From Muribaculaceae bacterium (GTDB lineage Bacteria > Bacteroidota > Bacteroidia > Bacteroidales > Muribaculaceae), in the NCBI GenBank assembly GCA_017964485.1, contig JAGCRW010000021.1, positions 24,265 through 88,264 on the forward strand: a stretch of 64,000 bases of DNA. Direction: 5' to 3'. The notes beneath the pieces were generated by a model that was not told where the DNA came from, ran no database searches, and saw nothing but the letters and a program-made list of their open reading frames with translations. Shown here in pieces: positions 34,814 to 42,987 of this stretch. The number at the start of each line of letters is the position of its first letter. Within the stretch, counting starts at the first letter, position 1. A program made the position numbers and the translations under genes.

Positions 34814-35781
34814 TTATCGTATTTCCCTGCCCTTAGGTCTTTTGTGAGTTTCTTGCAGATGTTTTCGTGACGACAGATCAGGTAAACGAGTAATGAGTTG
34901 AGCACTACGAGTTCAAAGACGAAATACAGCCATGGTATCCTGATAATCACCGAGATGAACATAGCGATGGTGCGGGTGTTGAAGGTGAGGATGTTGGTGT
35001 ACTTCATCAGTGGCAGACTCAGCGCGCGGAAGTCATCGCGGAACTGCTGTGGTGCCACGTTGTCGCCAAAGCGGCTCTTGAGCTCACGGCGCAGCTGCTG
35101 CATAGCAGGGGTGAGGCGCTCCTGATTGGCGGTGTAGTTGCGGTAGAAGAACATGGTGATGCGTTTGAAGATGTTCTTGTTCTCCTTGAGTTCCTTTATC
35201 TGCTCGTCGATCTGTGTTGTGCTGTCAAGCTCGCTGCCGCCCTCGCCCTTAAGGAAGTAGAGGTGGAACTGGCGGTAGTAGTCGGCTACAGCGCATTGCA
35301 GTGCATGGCTCACGCCAGCGGCAATCGCCAGGGTCCAGATTATCCAGTTATGGTGGCTGAAGAAGTCGCCGAGCGCGGCGTCGCCAAAGTGCAGCTCGCG
35401 GAACACGAGTGCGAAGTAGATGGCAAATGCCCAGAAGTCGCCGCTCACACCGTCGAGGATGCGACCAATCTGCGAATACTGCTTGGTAAGACGCGCCAGC
35501 TGTCCGTCGGCACTATCGTAGGTGTTGGCCCAAATTATGAGGAATATTCCCAAGTAGTTGAGCCAGATGTAAGGTTGTGCTCCAAAATAGAGCAGGATGC
35601 CACCTGCCACACCCAAGAAGATGGATGCTATGGTAACGGCGTTAGGCTTGATGCCGAGTTTGGAAAACAGCACTGCCCAAGCAAAGCCGAGAGGCCTGTA
35701 AAACCACAGATCAAGCTGCTCCTCGGTGTCCATTGACTTGAGCGAGTCGTTATATTGTTGTTTTAATTCTTTAAAATTCAT
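34807..35781 (-). CDS. CDP-alcohol phosphatidyltransferase, likely inositol lipid synthase
   Basis: 324 residues with several transmembrane helices (about 32-70, 105-150, 265-300). The catalytic motif is DSADGQLAR (about 88-96) followed by GRILDGVSGD (about 105-114), where the last Asp is one residue further than in the textbook spacing D-x2-D-G-x2-A-R-x8-G-x3-D-x3-D. An amphipathic cytoplasmic insert lies at about 180-240. The family joins a CDP-activated alcohol to a lipid or an alcohol to CDP-diacylglycerol. With the nucleotidyltransferase and myo-inositol-phosphate synthase nearby, transfer of inositol or inositol phosphate is likely, as in the phosphatidylinositol phosphate synthase of Bacteroides. 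Confidence 0.85.
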   Translation of the reverse strand: MNFKELKQQYNDSLKSMDTEEQLDLWFYRPLGFAWAVLFSKLGIKPNAVTIASIFLGVAGGILLYFGAQPYIWLNYLGIFLIIWANTYDSADGQLARLTKQYSQIGRILDGVSGDFWAFAIYFALVFRELHFGDAALGDFFSHHNWIIWTLAIAAGVSHALQCAVADYYRQFHLYFLKGEGGSELDSTTQIDEQIKELKENKNIFKRITMFFYRNYTANQERLTPAMQQLRRELKSRFGDNVAPQQFRDDFRALSLPLMKYTNILTFNTRTIAMFISVIIRIPWLYFVFELVVLNSLLVYLICRHENICKKLTKDLRAGKYDNK

Positions 35782-35870
35782 AGTTTTTGTTGTTTTATTT
35801 GGTCGGTCGTTTCTGACGGTTCAGGCGTTTCGGACAAATGCCGATCACGTTATAGATTCCGTTTTACGAC

Positions 35871-36737
35871 TCACGATTTCCGTTCCTTGATGATGTTTAT
35901 GATGCGCTTGGCGATGTGTGGCGCGGCATCGTTACGGCAGGGCGCGAAGCTGGGCCAGTCGTTGAAGTCGATGATTTTCACGTCACCGTCGGAGCCCACA
36001 ATGCAGTCTCCGCCATAAATCTCGATATTCAGCTCGTCGGCAGCGTGGGAGCAGATGCTCTTAAGGTGCTTAACGTCAAACTTCAGGCCCTGCGACTTGC
36101 CGTTGATGGCTTCGTGGCCGTACTTGCTGTGACCAAAGTCTAATGGATAGAACCAGAAGAAATAGTTGGTTCCGCGTACGCCATAGAACTTGATGAGGTC
36201 GCCCACAAGGTGCACGTTGATGACGGCGCGCTTAATGCCGCGCAAGAAGTACTCCTGAAGCACCTCTTGTGCCTCCTCGCTGTGACGCACATAGGACACG
36301 TCTTCCTTGTGCATGGCGTGGAAGTCGCCGCGCTTTATCCAGCATCTTTGGAACCCGCTTTTTTCGAGTCGGTCTTTTACCACCTCGTCGGTGTTGACGA
36401 TGATGCTGTCGGGGTAGGGTATTCCATTGCCCAGCAAGATGCGCGTCATGCGCTCGCGGGTGCAGTTCTCGATGCCGAAGCCCGAGTTGATAACCAGTTT
36501 CCCGTTATTTTCCAGTTTTTGCAGTTTTAGAATAGAGGAGTGTTCACGACACATGTTCACAATGATGTCTTCCTTGATATCGCTGTTGTTGAACTGCTCC
36601 TCGCTGTAGGTGTTGACGATGCACCCGCGCTTGCGCAGCTGCTCTGCCACCGCGTTGAAGATGGCTGTGTCGTTGCCAATGTGGTTGGGAGAGTAGGCTC
36701 CCGCCCTCATGATTCCTGCAATGTTGATATCGGCCAT
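35871..36737 (-). CDS. ATP-grasp-type enzyme in the inositol lipid block
   Basis: 288 residues. N-terminal Rossmann-like part (NIAGIMRAGAYSPNHIGND), then an ATP-grasp core: CWIKRGDFHAMHKEDV (nucleotide-binding loop), RAVINVHLVGDLIKFYGV, and the metal-binding end IEIYGGDCIVGSDGDVKIID followed by FNDWPSF. ATP-grasp enzymes form amide or phosphate links; eukaryotic inositol tris/tetrakisphosphate kinases share this fold. The position, between a CDP-alcohol transferase and a nucleotidyltransferase, suggests phosphorylation or ligation on inositol or its lipid. That is inference; no inositol-specific residues can be named. Confidence 0.75.
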   Translation of the reverse strand: MADINIAGIMRAGAYSPNHIGNDTAIFNAVAEQLRKRGCIVNTYSEEQFNNSDIKEDIIVNMCREHSSILKLQKLENNGKLVINSGFGIENCTRERMTRILLGNGIPYPDSIIVNTDEVVKDRLEKSGFQRCWIKRGDFHAMHKEDVSYVRHSEEAQEVLQEYFLRGIKRAVINVHLVGDLIKFYGVRGTNYFFWFYPLDFGHSKYGHEAINGKSQGLKFDVKHLKSICSHAADELNIEIYGGDCIVGSDGDVKIIDFNDWPSFAPCRNDAAPHIAKRIINIIKERKS

Positions 36738-36758
36738 ATTATATATATTAATGTGTGA

Positions 36759-37460
36759 TTATTTGCCGTTGATAAATGCTTGCGCCACCTCGATGTCGCT
36801 AGCGTGGTCCACATCGATGATTTTGTCGATGCTATAGGCCTTGAGTTTCATGCCAGCAGCGATAAGAGCCCGCTGGAAGTTGCGCATGCGCGAGATTCCC
36901 TTCTCAATGCAATCGTTGAGCACGGGAAACGCCTTGTCGGTCATGGCATATATGCCGCCAGAGACATACTTGGCGCCGTCGAACGGCTCGTCGCAGAAGG
37001 CTTTGATGTTCATGCATCGGTTCACATCCACGTAGAGCGGCTTTTCGTCCTCGATGAATGGTGTGACCGCCCACAGTCCGTCGTTGCGTGTGTCGGCCTC
37101 AAAGGCGGCGATGTATTTGGCGAAATCGTCCTCGCGGAAGATGGTATCGACAGTGGTAAGGCAGAACTTGCCGGGCTGCATAACCTTGCTAAGTTCCCAG
37201 AAACTGTGCATAGAGCTTGGCGTGGATTTCACGATTACGTTGAGAGGGGCGTCAATCTCCACGTTGTCGAGGAAAAATCTCACCTCGGGCATGAAGTCGT
37301 TGATGATTACCGAGATGCTCTCGGCATTGCAGTGTGTGAATATGTTCATAAGCCGCAATATCATTGGCTCGCCATTGAGCTCAACTAGTGGTTTGGGTTT
37401 CTCAACGCCCTCTTGTGCCAACCTGGACCCTTCGCCAGCTGCTATTATCGCGTAATGCAT
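36759..37460 (-). CDS. Sugar-phosphate-type nucleotidyltransferase, possible inositol-phosphate cytidylyltransferase
   Basis: 233 residues. The N-terminal signature MHYAIIAAGEGSRLAQEGVE with KPKPLVEL is that of NTP transferases (GxGxR...KP). LTTVDTIF (about 103-110) holds the metal-binding Asp. In several microbes a related enzyme makes CDP-inositol from CTP and inositol 1-phosphate, and the neighbouring CDP-alcohol transferase then builds the inositol lipid; here the order fits. It overlaps none of its neighbours: 21 bases to the ATP-grasp gene, 63 to pdxA. Confidence 0.82.
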   Translation of the reverse strand: MHYAIIAAGEGSRLAQEGVEKPKPLVELNGEPMILRLMNIFTHCNAESISVIINDFMPEVRFFLDNVEIDAPLNVIVKSTPSSMHSFWELSKVMQPGKFCLTTVDTIFREDDFAKYIAAFEADTRNDGLWAVTPFIEDEKPLYVDVNRCMNIKAFCDEPFDGAKYVSGGIYAMTDKAFPVLNDCIEKGISRMRNFQRALIAAGMKLKAYSIDKIIDVDHASDIEVAQAFINGK

Positions 37461-37493
37461 TTTTAGTTTTGATTTTCTTCAGTATCTAGAACT

Positions 37494-37527
37494 ACTTAAC
37501 ACTTAAAACTTAACACTTGCCACTTAC
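37494..37527. repeat. CTTAACACTTAAAACTTAAC short-period repeat starting at the pdxA stop
   Basis: On the minus strand pdxA ends CTTGGG TAA GTGGCAAGTG and the repeat continues TTAAGTTTTAAGTGTTAAG. Same family as 34787-34813 and 4150-4184. Confidence 0.7.
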
Positions 37528-38636
37528 CCAAGCGGTTCCTCATCTTCTATCTTGGTGAGGTCGAGGACCACGTTGTCCTTGCCCTTGTCGAAGTATAGCT
37601 TCTTGAGAGGGTTCTGGTACATCTCGTCAAAACTCTTGCGGTTGCGATAGATGTCGATAGCGGTGAAAATAGCGTGGCGCATCGACAGCTCACTGGCAAT
37701 GCCTTGACCGGCAATATCGTAGCCTGTGCCGTGGTCGGGACTAGTGCGAACGTAGGGTAGGCCAGCAGTCACATTCACTCCCTCATTCATGGCGATGGTC
37801 TTGAATGGTGTGAGACCTTGGTCGTGATACATGGCAAGGACGCCGTCGAAGCGTTGATATTGGCTGCTGCCAAAGAACCCGTCGGCAGGGTAGGGACCAA
37901 AGCACAAGATTTGGTTCTCATTGGCCTCTTGGATGGCTGGCTCAATAATCTCTTTCTCTTCGTTTCCAATCACGCCGTTGTCGCCGCAGTGTGGGTTGAG
38001 ACCGAGCACAGCGATGCGGGGTTTCTGGATGTTGAAATCGCGCTGTAGCGAGTTGTTGAAGATGCGCAGTTTCTCTATGATGTCATCCTTGTTGATGCTC
38101 TCAGCCACTTTAGATATGGGGATATGAGTGGTTGCCAAAGCTACTCTTAGTTTGTCGCTGCACAGTATCATAAGGGCTTTTGCCCCATCGCCGAGACTGG
38201 CCTCCAGGTATTCGGTGTGGCCAGGGAAAGAGAACTCCTCGCTGTGGATATTGTCTTTGTTGATAGGGGCAGTGACGAGCACGTCAATGTCTCCCTTCTT
38301 GAGGTCACGCACTGCTGCTTCGAGTGCCAAAAACGCCGCTTTGCCGGCTTGCTTGCCAGGCTGGCCGAGTTCGATTTTCACCTCTTCGTTGATTATCTCC
38401 ACAAGGTTCAATGTGCTCTCTTTCACATACCCTGCATGGCGTGTGGTGTTGAGTTGGGTAGTCTGGATTCCCAGCGCCTTGCGGTGATAGTTCATTATTT
38501 TACTAGAACCATATACAATGGGTGTGCACAGCTCAAGGATGTCGTTGCTTGTGAAGCATTTCAAAATAACCTCATATCCCACGCCATTGGTGTCGCCTTG
38601 AGTGATGCCTATGCGTATTTTTCTTTCGTTACTCAT
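37524..38636 (-). CDS. pdxA: 4-hydroxythreonine-4-phosphate dehydrogenase
   Basis: 370 residues. PdxA motifs: GITQGDTNGVGYEVI at the start, VTAPINKDNI, the metal-binding FSFPGHTEYLE, MYHDQGLTPFKT and RTSPDHGTGYDIAGQG. It oxidises 4-phospho-hydroxythreonine in the deoxyxylulose-5-phosphate-dependent route to pyridoxal phosphate. First gene of a run with the nucleotidyltransferase and inositol lipid genes on the same strand, though the functional link is not obvious; it may just share the transcript. Confidence 0.93.
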   Translation of the reverse strand: MSNERKIRIGITQGDTNGVGYEVILKCFTSNDILELCTPIVYGSSKIMNYHRKALGIQTTQLNTTRHAGYVKESTLNLVEIINEEVKIELGQPGKQAGKAAFLALEAAVRDLKKGDIDVLVTAPINKDNIHSEEFSFPGHTEYLEASLGDGAKALMILCSDKLRVALATTHIPISKVAESINKDDIIEKLRIFNNSLQRDFNIQKPRIAVLGLNPHCGDNGVIGNEEKEIIEPAIQEANENQILCFGPYPADGFFGSSQYQRFDGVLAMYHDQGLTPFKTIAMNEGVNVTAGLPYVRTSPDHGTGYDIAGQGIASELSMRHAIFTAIDIYRNRKSFDEMYQNPLKKLYFDKGKDNVVLDLTKIEDEEPLG

Positions 38637-38811
38637 TGTGTCTCAAATTGTTATTTAATCTGCGGCAAACGTTTTTGCCATAAAAGTACAAAATAATCTG
38701 CTAAGTTACGGCATTTTTGTGAAATAGGCAATAATTAGGTGTGGTTTTTCGACTTTTGGCCTTTTTCACCAAAAAAAAAGCATAAAAGTGTTTTAGTTGT
38801 GATTTTATTAT

Positions 38812-38819
38812 TAATTTTG
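38812..38819 (+). promoter_or_regulatory. -7 element of the DPM1-like gene
   Basis: TAATTTTG, 40 bases before the start. The gap 38637-38858 otherwise has a GGCAAACGTTTTTGCC inverted repeat (38664-38679) of uncertain meaning. Confidence 0.4.
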
Positions 38820-38858
38820 TGGTTTAAACAATTAGTGTTTACCTAAAAAGCTTGTAAA

Positions 38859-39623
38859 ATGAGCGACAGTGTAGTTATTATCCCGACCTATAATGAGAAG
38901 GAGAATATCGAGGCGATCATCCGTGCGGTTCTGGCACTCGAAGAGCAGCATCGATTTGACGTGCTGGTGATTGATGATAACAGCCCCGACGGCACCGCCA
39001 GTATTGTGGAGCGCCTAATAGAGGAGATTCCTGACCGCATTAACATCGTGAAGCGTTCGGGGAAACTCGGACTGGGCACTGCCTATATCGCGGGTTTCAA
39101 ATGGGCGCTGGAGAAAGGGTATGACTATATCATCGAGATGGATGCCGACTTCTCGCACCGTCCTGAAGACCTTATACCGTTGCAGCGCGCCTGTGCTGAG
39201 GAAGGCGCCGACGTGTCGGTGGGTTCGCGCTACATTTCGGGCGTGAACGTGGTGAACTGGCCTATGGGCAGAGTGCTGATGAGTTACTACGCGTCGGCCT
39301 ACGTGCGCATAGTCACAGGCATAAAGGTGCGCGACACCACGGCGGGTTTTGTGTGCTACAAGCGCGAGGTGCTTGAGGCTATCAACCTCGACGCGGTGGA
39401 GTTTAAGGGATATGCCTTCCAGATAGAGATGAAGTTCACCGCCTATAAGATGAGCTTTGTCATCAAGGAAGTGCCCATTGTGTTCATCAACCGCGTGCTC
39501 GGCACGAGCAAGATGAGCGGCGGCATCTTCAGCGAGGCACTCTTCGGCGTGATAAAACTCCGCTGGCAGAGCATCTTCAACAAAGACCGCTTCAAGCGTC
39601 AAACGGCAAAAGTTTCAAACTGA
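38859..39623 (+). CDS. Polyprenol monophosphomannose synthase-like glycosyltransferase
   Basis: 254 residues, GT2 family of the dolichol-phosphate mannosyltransferase (DPM1) type: VVIIPTYNEKENIEAII, LVIDDNSPDGTA (about 29-40) and the metal site EMDADFSHRPEDL (about 94-106). No C-terminal membrane anchor is seen. The enzyme transfers a hexose from GDP-mannose or a similar donor to a polyprenyl phosphate at the membrane. Typical genes of this type in Bacteroidales are single, as here. Confidence 0.88.
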   Translation: MSDSVVIIPTYNEKENIEAIIRAVLALEEQHRFDVLVIDDNSPDGTASIVERLIEEIPDRINIVKRSGKLGLGTAYIAGFKWALEKGYDYIIEMDADFSHRPEDLIPLQRACAEEGADVSVGSRYISGVNVVNWPMGRVLMSYYASAYVRIVTGIKVRDTTAGFVCYKREVLEAINLDAVEFKGYAFQIEMKFTAYKMSFVIKEVPIVFINRVLGTSKMSGGIFSEALFGVIKLRWQSIFNKDRFKRQTAKVSN

Positions 39624-39634
39624 TTATCTATCTC

Positions 39635-39654
39635 AGGCACACTAATTAAACGAA
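39635..39654. repeat. 20-bp inverted repeat, left arm
   Basis: AGGCACACTAATTAAACGAA is the exact reverse complement of 40725-40744, on the far side of the hydroxyacid dehydrogenase gene. Confidence 0.85.
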
Positions 39655-39684
39655 ATAAAAATAATTCCCATTAATATAGCAATC

Positions 39685-40653
39685 ATGAAAATTATTGTTC
39701 TAGACGGATATGTGGGCAATCCAGGCGACTTGTCGTGGGAACCACTTGAGAGACTAGGCGACGTGACGGTATATCCCCGCAGCAAACCCGAAGAAATTAT
39801 CGAGCGCGCTCTGCCTGCCGATGTTTTGCTGACCAACAAGGTGGTCTTTGACCGTAAGCTCATTGAGGCACTGCCAAATCTTAAATGTATTGGCGTGATT
39901 GCTACAGGTTTCAATATTGTGGACTTGGAAGCCGCCAACGAGCGTGGCATCGTTGTGACCAACGTGCCTGCCTACAGTACTGCATCGGTGGCGCAAGTGG
40001 CGATAGCCCATCTTCTAAACATGACTACTCATGCCGAGCACTACACCCGCGAAGCACGTGCTGGCGTGTGGAGCCGAAGCATAGATTACACCTATTGCAG
40101 CGCTCCGTTCATCGAACTCGACGGCAAGACAATGGGAATTGTGGGTCTTGGCAACATTGGTGGCACAGTGGCCCGCATTACTGCTGCTATGGGCATGAAG
40201 GTGCTTGCCTTCACCAGCAAGCCGCAAGAGGCATTGCCCCCTTATGTTACCCGTGTTGATACTCTCGACGACCTGTTCCGCCAATGCGATGTAGTTAGTC
40301 TGCACTGTCCGCTCACTGCCGAGACAAAAGGCATCGTCAACGCCCGACGACTGGCATTGATGAAACCCACGGGCATGATTATCAACACTAGCCGTGGACC
40401 GCTCATTGTGGAGGAAGACCTCGCCGAGGCATTGAAGAATGGAGTGATTGCTGCAGCTGCCGTTGATGTGCTCTGTCAGGAGCCCCCAGCAGCCGACAAT
40501 CCGCTGCTCGCTCTTGATAACTGCTATTTCACACCGCACATCGGCTGGACCAGCACCGAAGCCCGCCAGCGCCTCATGGACGTGGTAGTCAACAACGTGC
40601 GCACCTTCATGGAAGGCCATCCAACCAATGTCGTGAACAATCCAAAGCGATAA
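39685..40653 (+). CDS. D-2-hydroxyacid dehydrogenase
   Basis: 322 residues. NAD-binding GIVGLGNIGGTVAR (about 150-163), and the catalytic triad positions: Arg in NTSRGPL (about 234), Glu in CQEPP (about 264), His in PHIGWTS (about 285). Family members reduce hydroxypyruvate, glyoxylate or other 2-keto acids; glycerate dehydrogenase is a good candidate but not proven. The gene is a single transcription unit flanked by exact 20-bp inverted repeats. Confidence 0.87.
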   Translation: MKIIVLDGYVGNPGDLSWEPLERLGDVTVYPRSKPEEIIERALPADVLLTNKVVFDRKLIEALPNLKCIGVIATGFNIVDLEAANERGIVVTNVPAYSTASVAQVAIAHLLNMTTHAEHYTREARAGVWSRSIDYTYCSAPFIELDGKTMGIVGLGNIGGTVARITAAMGMKVLAFTSKPQEALPPYVTRVDTLDDLFRQCDVVSLHCPLTAETKGIVNARRLALMKPTGMIINTSRGPLIVEEDLAEALKNGVIAAAAVDVLCQEPPAADNPLLALDNCYFTPHIGWTSTEARQRLMDVVVNNVRTFMEGHPTNVVNNPKR

Positions 40654-40670
40654 TAATTAATTGATACAAA

Positions 40671-40709
40671 AAAAGAAACAGCCATTACAATTGAGTAGTG
40701 GCTGTTTTC
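40671..40709. terminator. Bidirectional terminator
   Basis: ACAGCCATTAC pairs with GTAGTGGCTGT (one mismatch), with a T-run on the right and an A-rich run on the left; it can end the dehydrogenase and the opposing surface-operon transcripts. Confidence 0.8.
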
Positions 40710-40724
40710 TATAATTAGTTGTAA

Positions 40725-40767
40725 TTCGTTTAATTAGTGTGCCTAAAAACGTTTAATTAGTGTGTCT
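40725..40767. repeat. 20-bp inverted repeat, right arm, with a second direct copy
   Basis: TTCGTTTAATTAGTGTGCCT at 40725-40744 mirrors the left arm at 39635-39654; CGTTTAATTAGTGTGTCT follows at 40750-40767, and a third worn piece GGAATTAGTGTTTC overlaps the stop region of the next gene. Confidence 0.85.
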
Positions 40768-40777
40768 AAAAAAGGAA

Positions 40778-42883
40778 TTAGTGTTTCACAACCTTGGTCA
40801 CTGTGCCGTCGGTGTAGCGGATGATGAGGATGCCGGTGGCGTTCTCGTTCACGCGCTGACCTTGGGCATTGTAGACTGCCTCAACTTGGCGACCAGCTGC
40901 GTCGATACCGTCGATGCCAGTCACGATTGTCTCCTCGCCACTAACTGCTATAAAGGTATAGTTGTCGAAGTAGCGTGGATCGCTGGGCTTGATTTTTGGC
41001 ATTATGCCTTGTTCCTCGCTCTCCCAAGCCTCGTTGAGGGTCATCATGCCATACATTGTGTAGAGGTTTCCAGGCTGGATTGTGATTCCGCTCAAGTTGT
41101 TGAGCGCGATACTAGTGCCCTGAGGATAATTGCGATAGCTACGCAGTTTGCCGTCGGCGTCGCCATAACCTTTAAGGTAGATGATCTGAGTTGGTTTAAC
41201 GTTGAAGCCGTTTTGGTCGATATAACTCAAATTGAAAGTCTCCTTTAAATAAGAGATTTGCTCGCCATTAAACTTCTTGATGTAACTTGTAGTAATGACA
41301 GGATTGCCGTTCTCCACATTGTAAGTACCGATGAGGTCTCTAGATGCTACTGTCTCTCCATCAAAGTCTGCAGGAACTATCAATGCAACATAGTTGCCCA
41401 TGATGTCGGTAGCACCCACTTTCTTGGTGTCGCCATCCACTAATTCAAAATCGGTGGCGATAGCCAACTCGTTGCCAACAATGTATTCATTACCATTCTC
41501 GCCATACTTAAGAATATTTGCAAGCGAGGTAGCAGGCTTGAGGAAGTTGATGGTGTAAACCTTCACGGTGTTGAGGTCGTTGCTGATTACTGCTACAAAG
41601 GCTTTGTAGCAGTCGCGGGTGTCAACCACTTTCTTCACGAGGTAGGCATGTGAGCTCACATAGGTGGCGGCGATATCGCTGTCGGCGATAGTCTCGCCCT
41701 CAGCGAGGTCGAAGTTGTACTCCGTCACGTCCTGCGAGAAGCCTTCCAGCGCTTGGCCCTTGATGGTAATGCCAGTGATGGCAGCGTTGTAAACCAATGC
41801 GATGTCGTCAACAAAAACCTTGTCGCCATTGCTGCCCTTGCCTGGGGTGGCGTTTGTCGAGATGGTTACGAGAAGTGCCTGGCCATTGATGCTTTCATCT
41901 ATATAATTGAAAGGCACGGTAAACTCACTCCAGTCGCATGTTTCAATTGTGTTGTTCTTGGCGGTAGCGAGTTTGTTAGTGTAATCATCGTCCTCAGGGT
42001 CTTGATAATAGGTCCCGTCGGTGATTATGGCGCTAATAGTGGCATATTTGTAGGTGTTCTGTGCAGTACCCTGTGTGAATTTCATCCAGAACTTGATGGC
42101 GTCAGGACGACCATGCATTATGGTATAGAATGGGTCGCCATTTTGGTCAACAGCAGTAGAACTAATGTCCATGTGACTGTGGTTGGCAGGATGGGTTGCG
42201 CTAATGTTGCCAGCATTTAGTTGGCCAGTAGTCATGGTTCCGTTGTTTACAATGCCAAAAGTACTTCCCGACGTGATGACAGCGCTTTTGCCTGTAGCTC
42301 CACTACGCACATCATAGCTTGCTCCCAAAGTGCCTTTCGCACTACTCGCTAAAGTGCCTGATGCACTCTTGAAACCATGCCAAGCAAGTGGCTCGCCGTT
42401 ATCCTTAAAATTCTCGAAACCGCTGTTCTTGATTTGGTAACCAGTGAGCTCGCCATCTTGAGTGAATTTCACATTGATGTTTTGTTCAAGCTCTGCCATG
42501 TAAATGTCAATATTGGTGGTCATGGCATAGTCGTTGAAAGCAAGTACCATGTTGATGGGTACGACACCGAGCATGGGTCCAATCCATTCATCATCGCCCT
42601 CGTCACCAGCGGTGATGGTGATGTCTTGGCTGGTAACGATGCTTGTCAATCCGTTATTGGTGGTGCCTGGAGCTGTTACTACGATGTTGCCGATGGGGAG
42701 GCCCTCAAGCATAAAGTTGTTGATGCTCAAGGTGTAGTCGTTGCCGTTTTGAACAACGCTGATAGTAGATTCAGAGTTTGAGCTCTCACCATTTACCGTC
42801 ACAGTGAGCGTGCCGGTGTAGTTGGTTGCCAATGCTGCTATTGCAGTCACTGCAGCGAGCATTGAAATAAAAAGTTTTTTCAT
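40778..42883 (-). CDS. Secreted calycin-like / PCMD protein with sorting-type tail
   Basis: 701 residues. Signal peptide MKKLFISMLAAVTAIAALA. Residues about 20-145 are a calycin-like domain (YTGTLTVTVNGESS...YTLSINNFMLEGL) homologous to the whole front of the next protein upstream. Residues about 150-370 match the PCMD (putative carbohydrate metabolism) pattern: NSGFENFKDNGEPLAWHGFK, HPANHSHMDISS, GRPDAIKFWMKF, and KVFVDDIALVY. After two further beta-rich domains the tail YNAQGQRVNENATGILIIR...KVVKH resembles a type 9 sorting domain. Function unknown; likely a surface protein binding a glycan or lipid. Last gene of the four-gene operon. Confidence 0.82.
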   Translation of the reverse strand: MKKLFISMLAAVTAIAALATNYTGTLTVTVNGESSNSESTISVVQNGNDYTLSINNFMLEGLPIGNIVVTAPGTTNNGLTSIVTSQDITITAGDEGDDEWIGPMLGVVPINMVLAFNDYAMTTNIDIYMAELEQNINVKFTQDGELTGYQIKNSGFENFKDNGEPLAWHGFKSASGTLASSAKGTLGASYDVRSGATGKSAVITSGSTFGIVNNGTMTTGQLNAGNISATHPANHSHMDISSTAVDQNGDPFYTIMHGRPDAIKFWMKFTQGTAQNTYKYATISAIITDGTYYQDPEDDDYTNKLATAKNNTIETCDWSEFTVPFNYIDESINGQALLVTISTNATPGKGSNGDKVFVDDIALVYNAAITGITIKGQALEGFSQDVTEYNFDLAEGETIADSDIAATYVSSHAYLVKKVVDTRDCYKAFVAVISNDLNTVKVYTINFLKPATSLANILKYGENGNEYIVGNELAIATDFELVDGDTKKVGATDIMGNYVALIVPADFDGETVASRDLIGTYNVENGNPVITTSYIKKFNGEQISYLKETFNLSYIDQNGFNVKPTQIIYLKGYGDADGKLRSYRNYPQGTSIALNNLSGITIQPGNLYTMYGMMTLNEAWESEEQGIMPKIKPSDPRYFDNYTFIAVSGEETIVTGIDGIDAAGRQVEAVYNAQGQRVNENATGILIIRYTDGTVTKVVKH

Positions 42884-42928
42884 CTTAATGTGTTTGTAAT
42901 AATATTACCTATAAAATCAAATAAAGTT

Positions 42929-42971
42929 GTTAAGTGCCAAGCGCATCATAAAACTTGACTTGACACTTAAC
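42929..42971 (-). terminator. Hairpin between the two calycin-domain genes
   Basis: GTTAAGTG (42929-42936) pairs with CACTTAAC (42964-42971), with an inner CAAG/CTTG. T-run after it is moderate, so it may attenuate rather than stop the operon. Confidence 0.4.
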
Positions 42972-42987
42972 ATTTTATACTTAGTTC

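Noticed and set aside
38664-38679. GGCAAACGTTTTTGCC as a second LacI-type operator
   Set aside because: The symmetry is off-centre (6-base arms, 4-base gap), unlike the perfect site at 26852; no carbohydrate gene follows.
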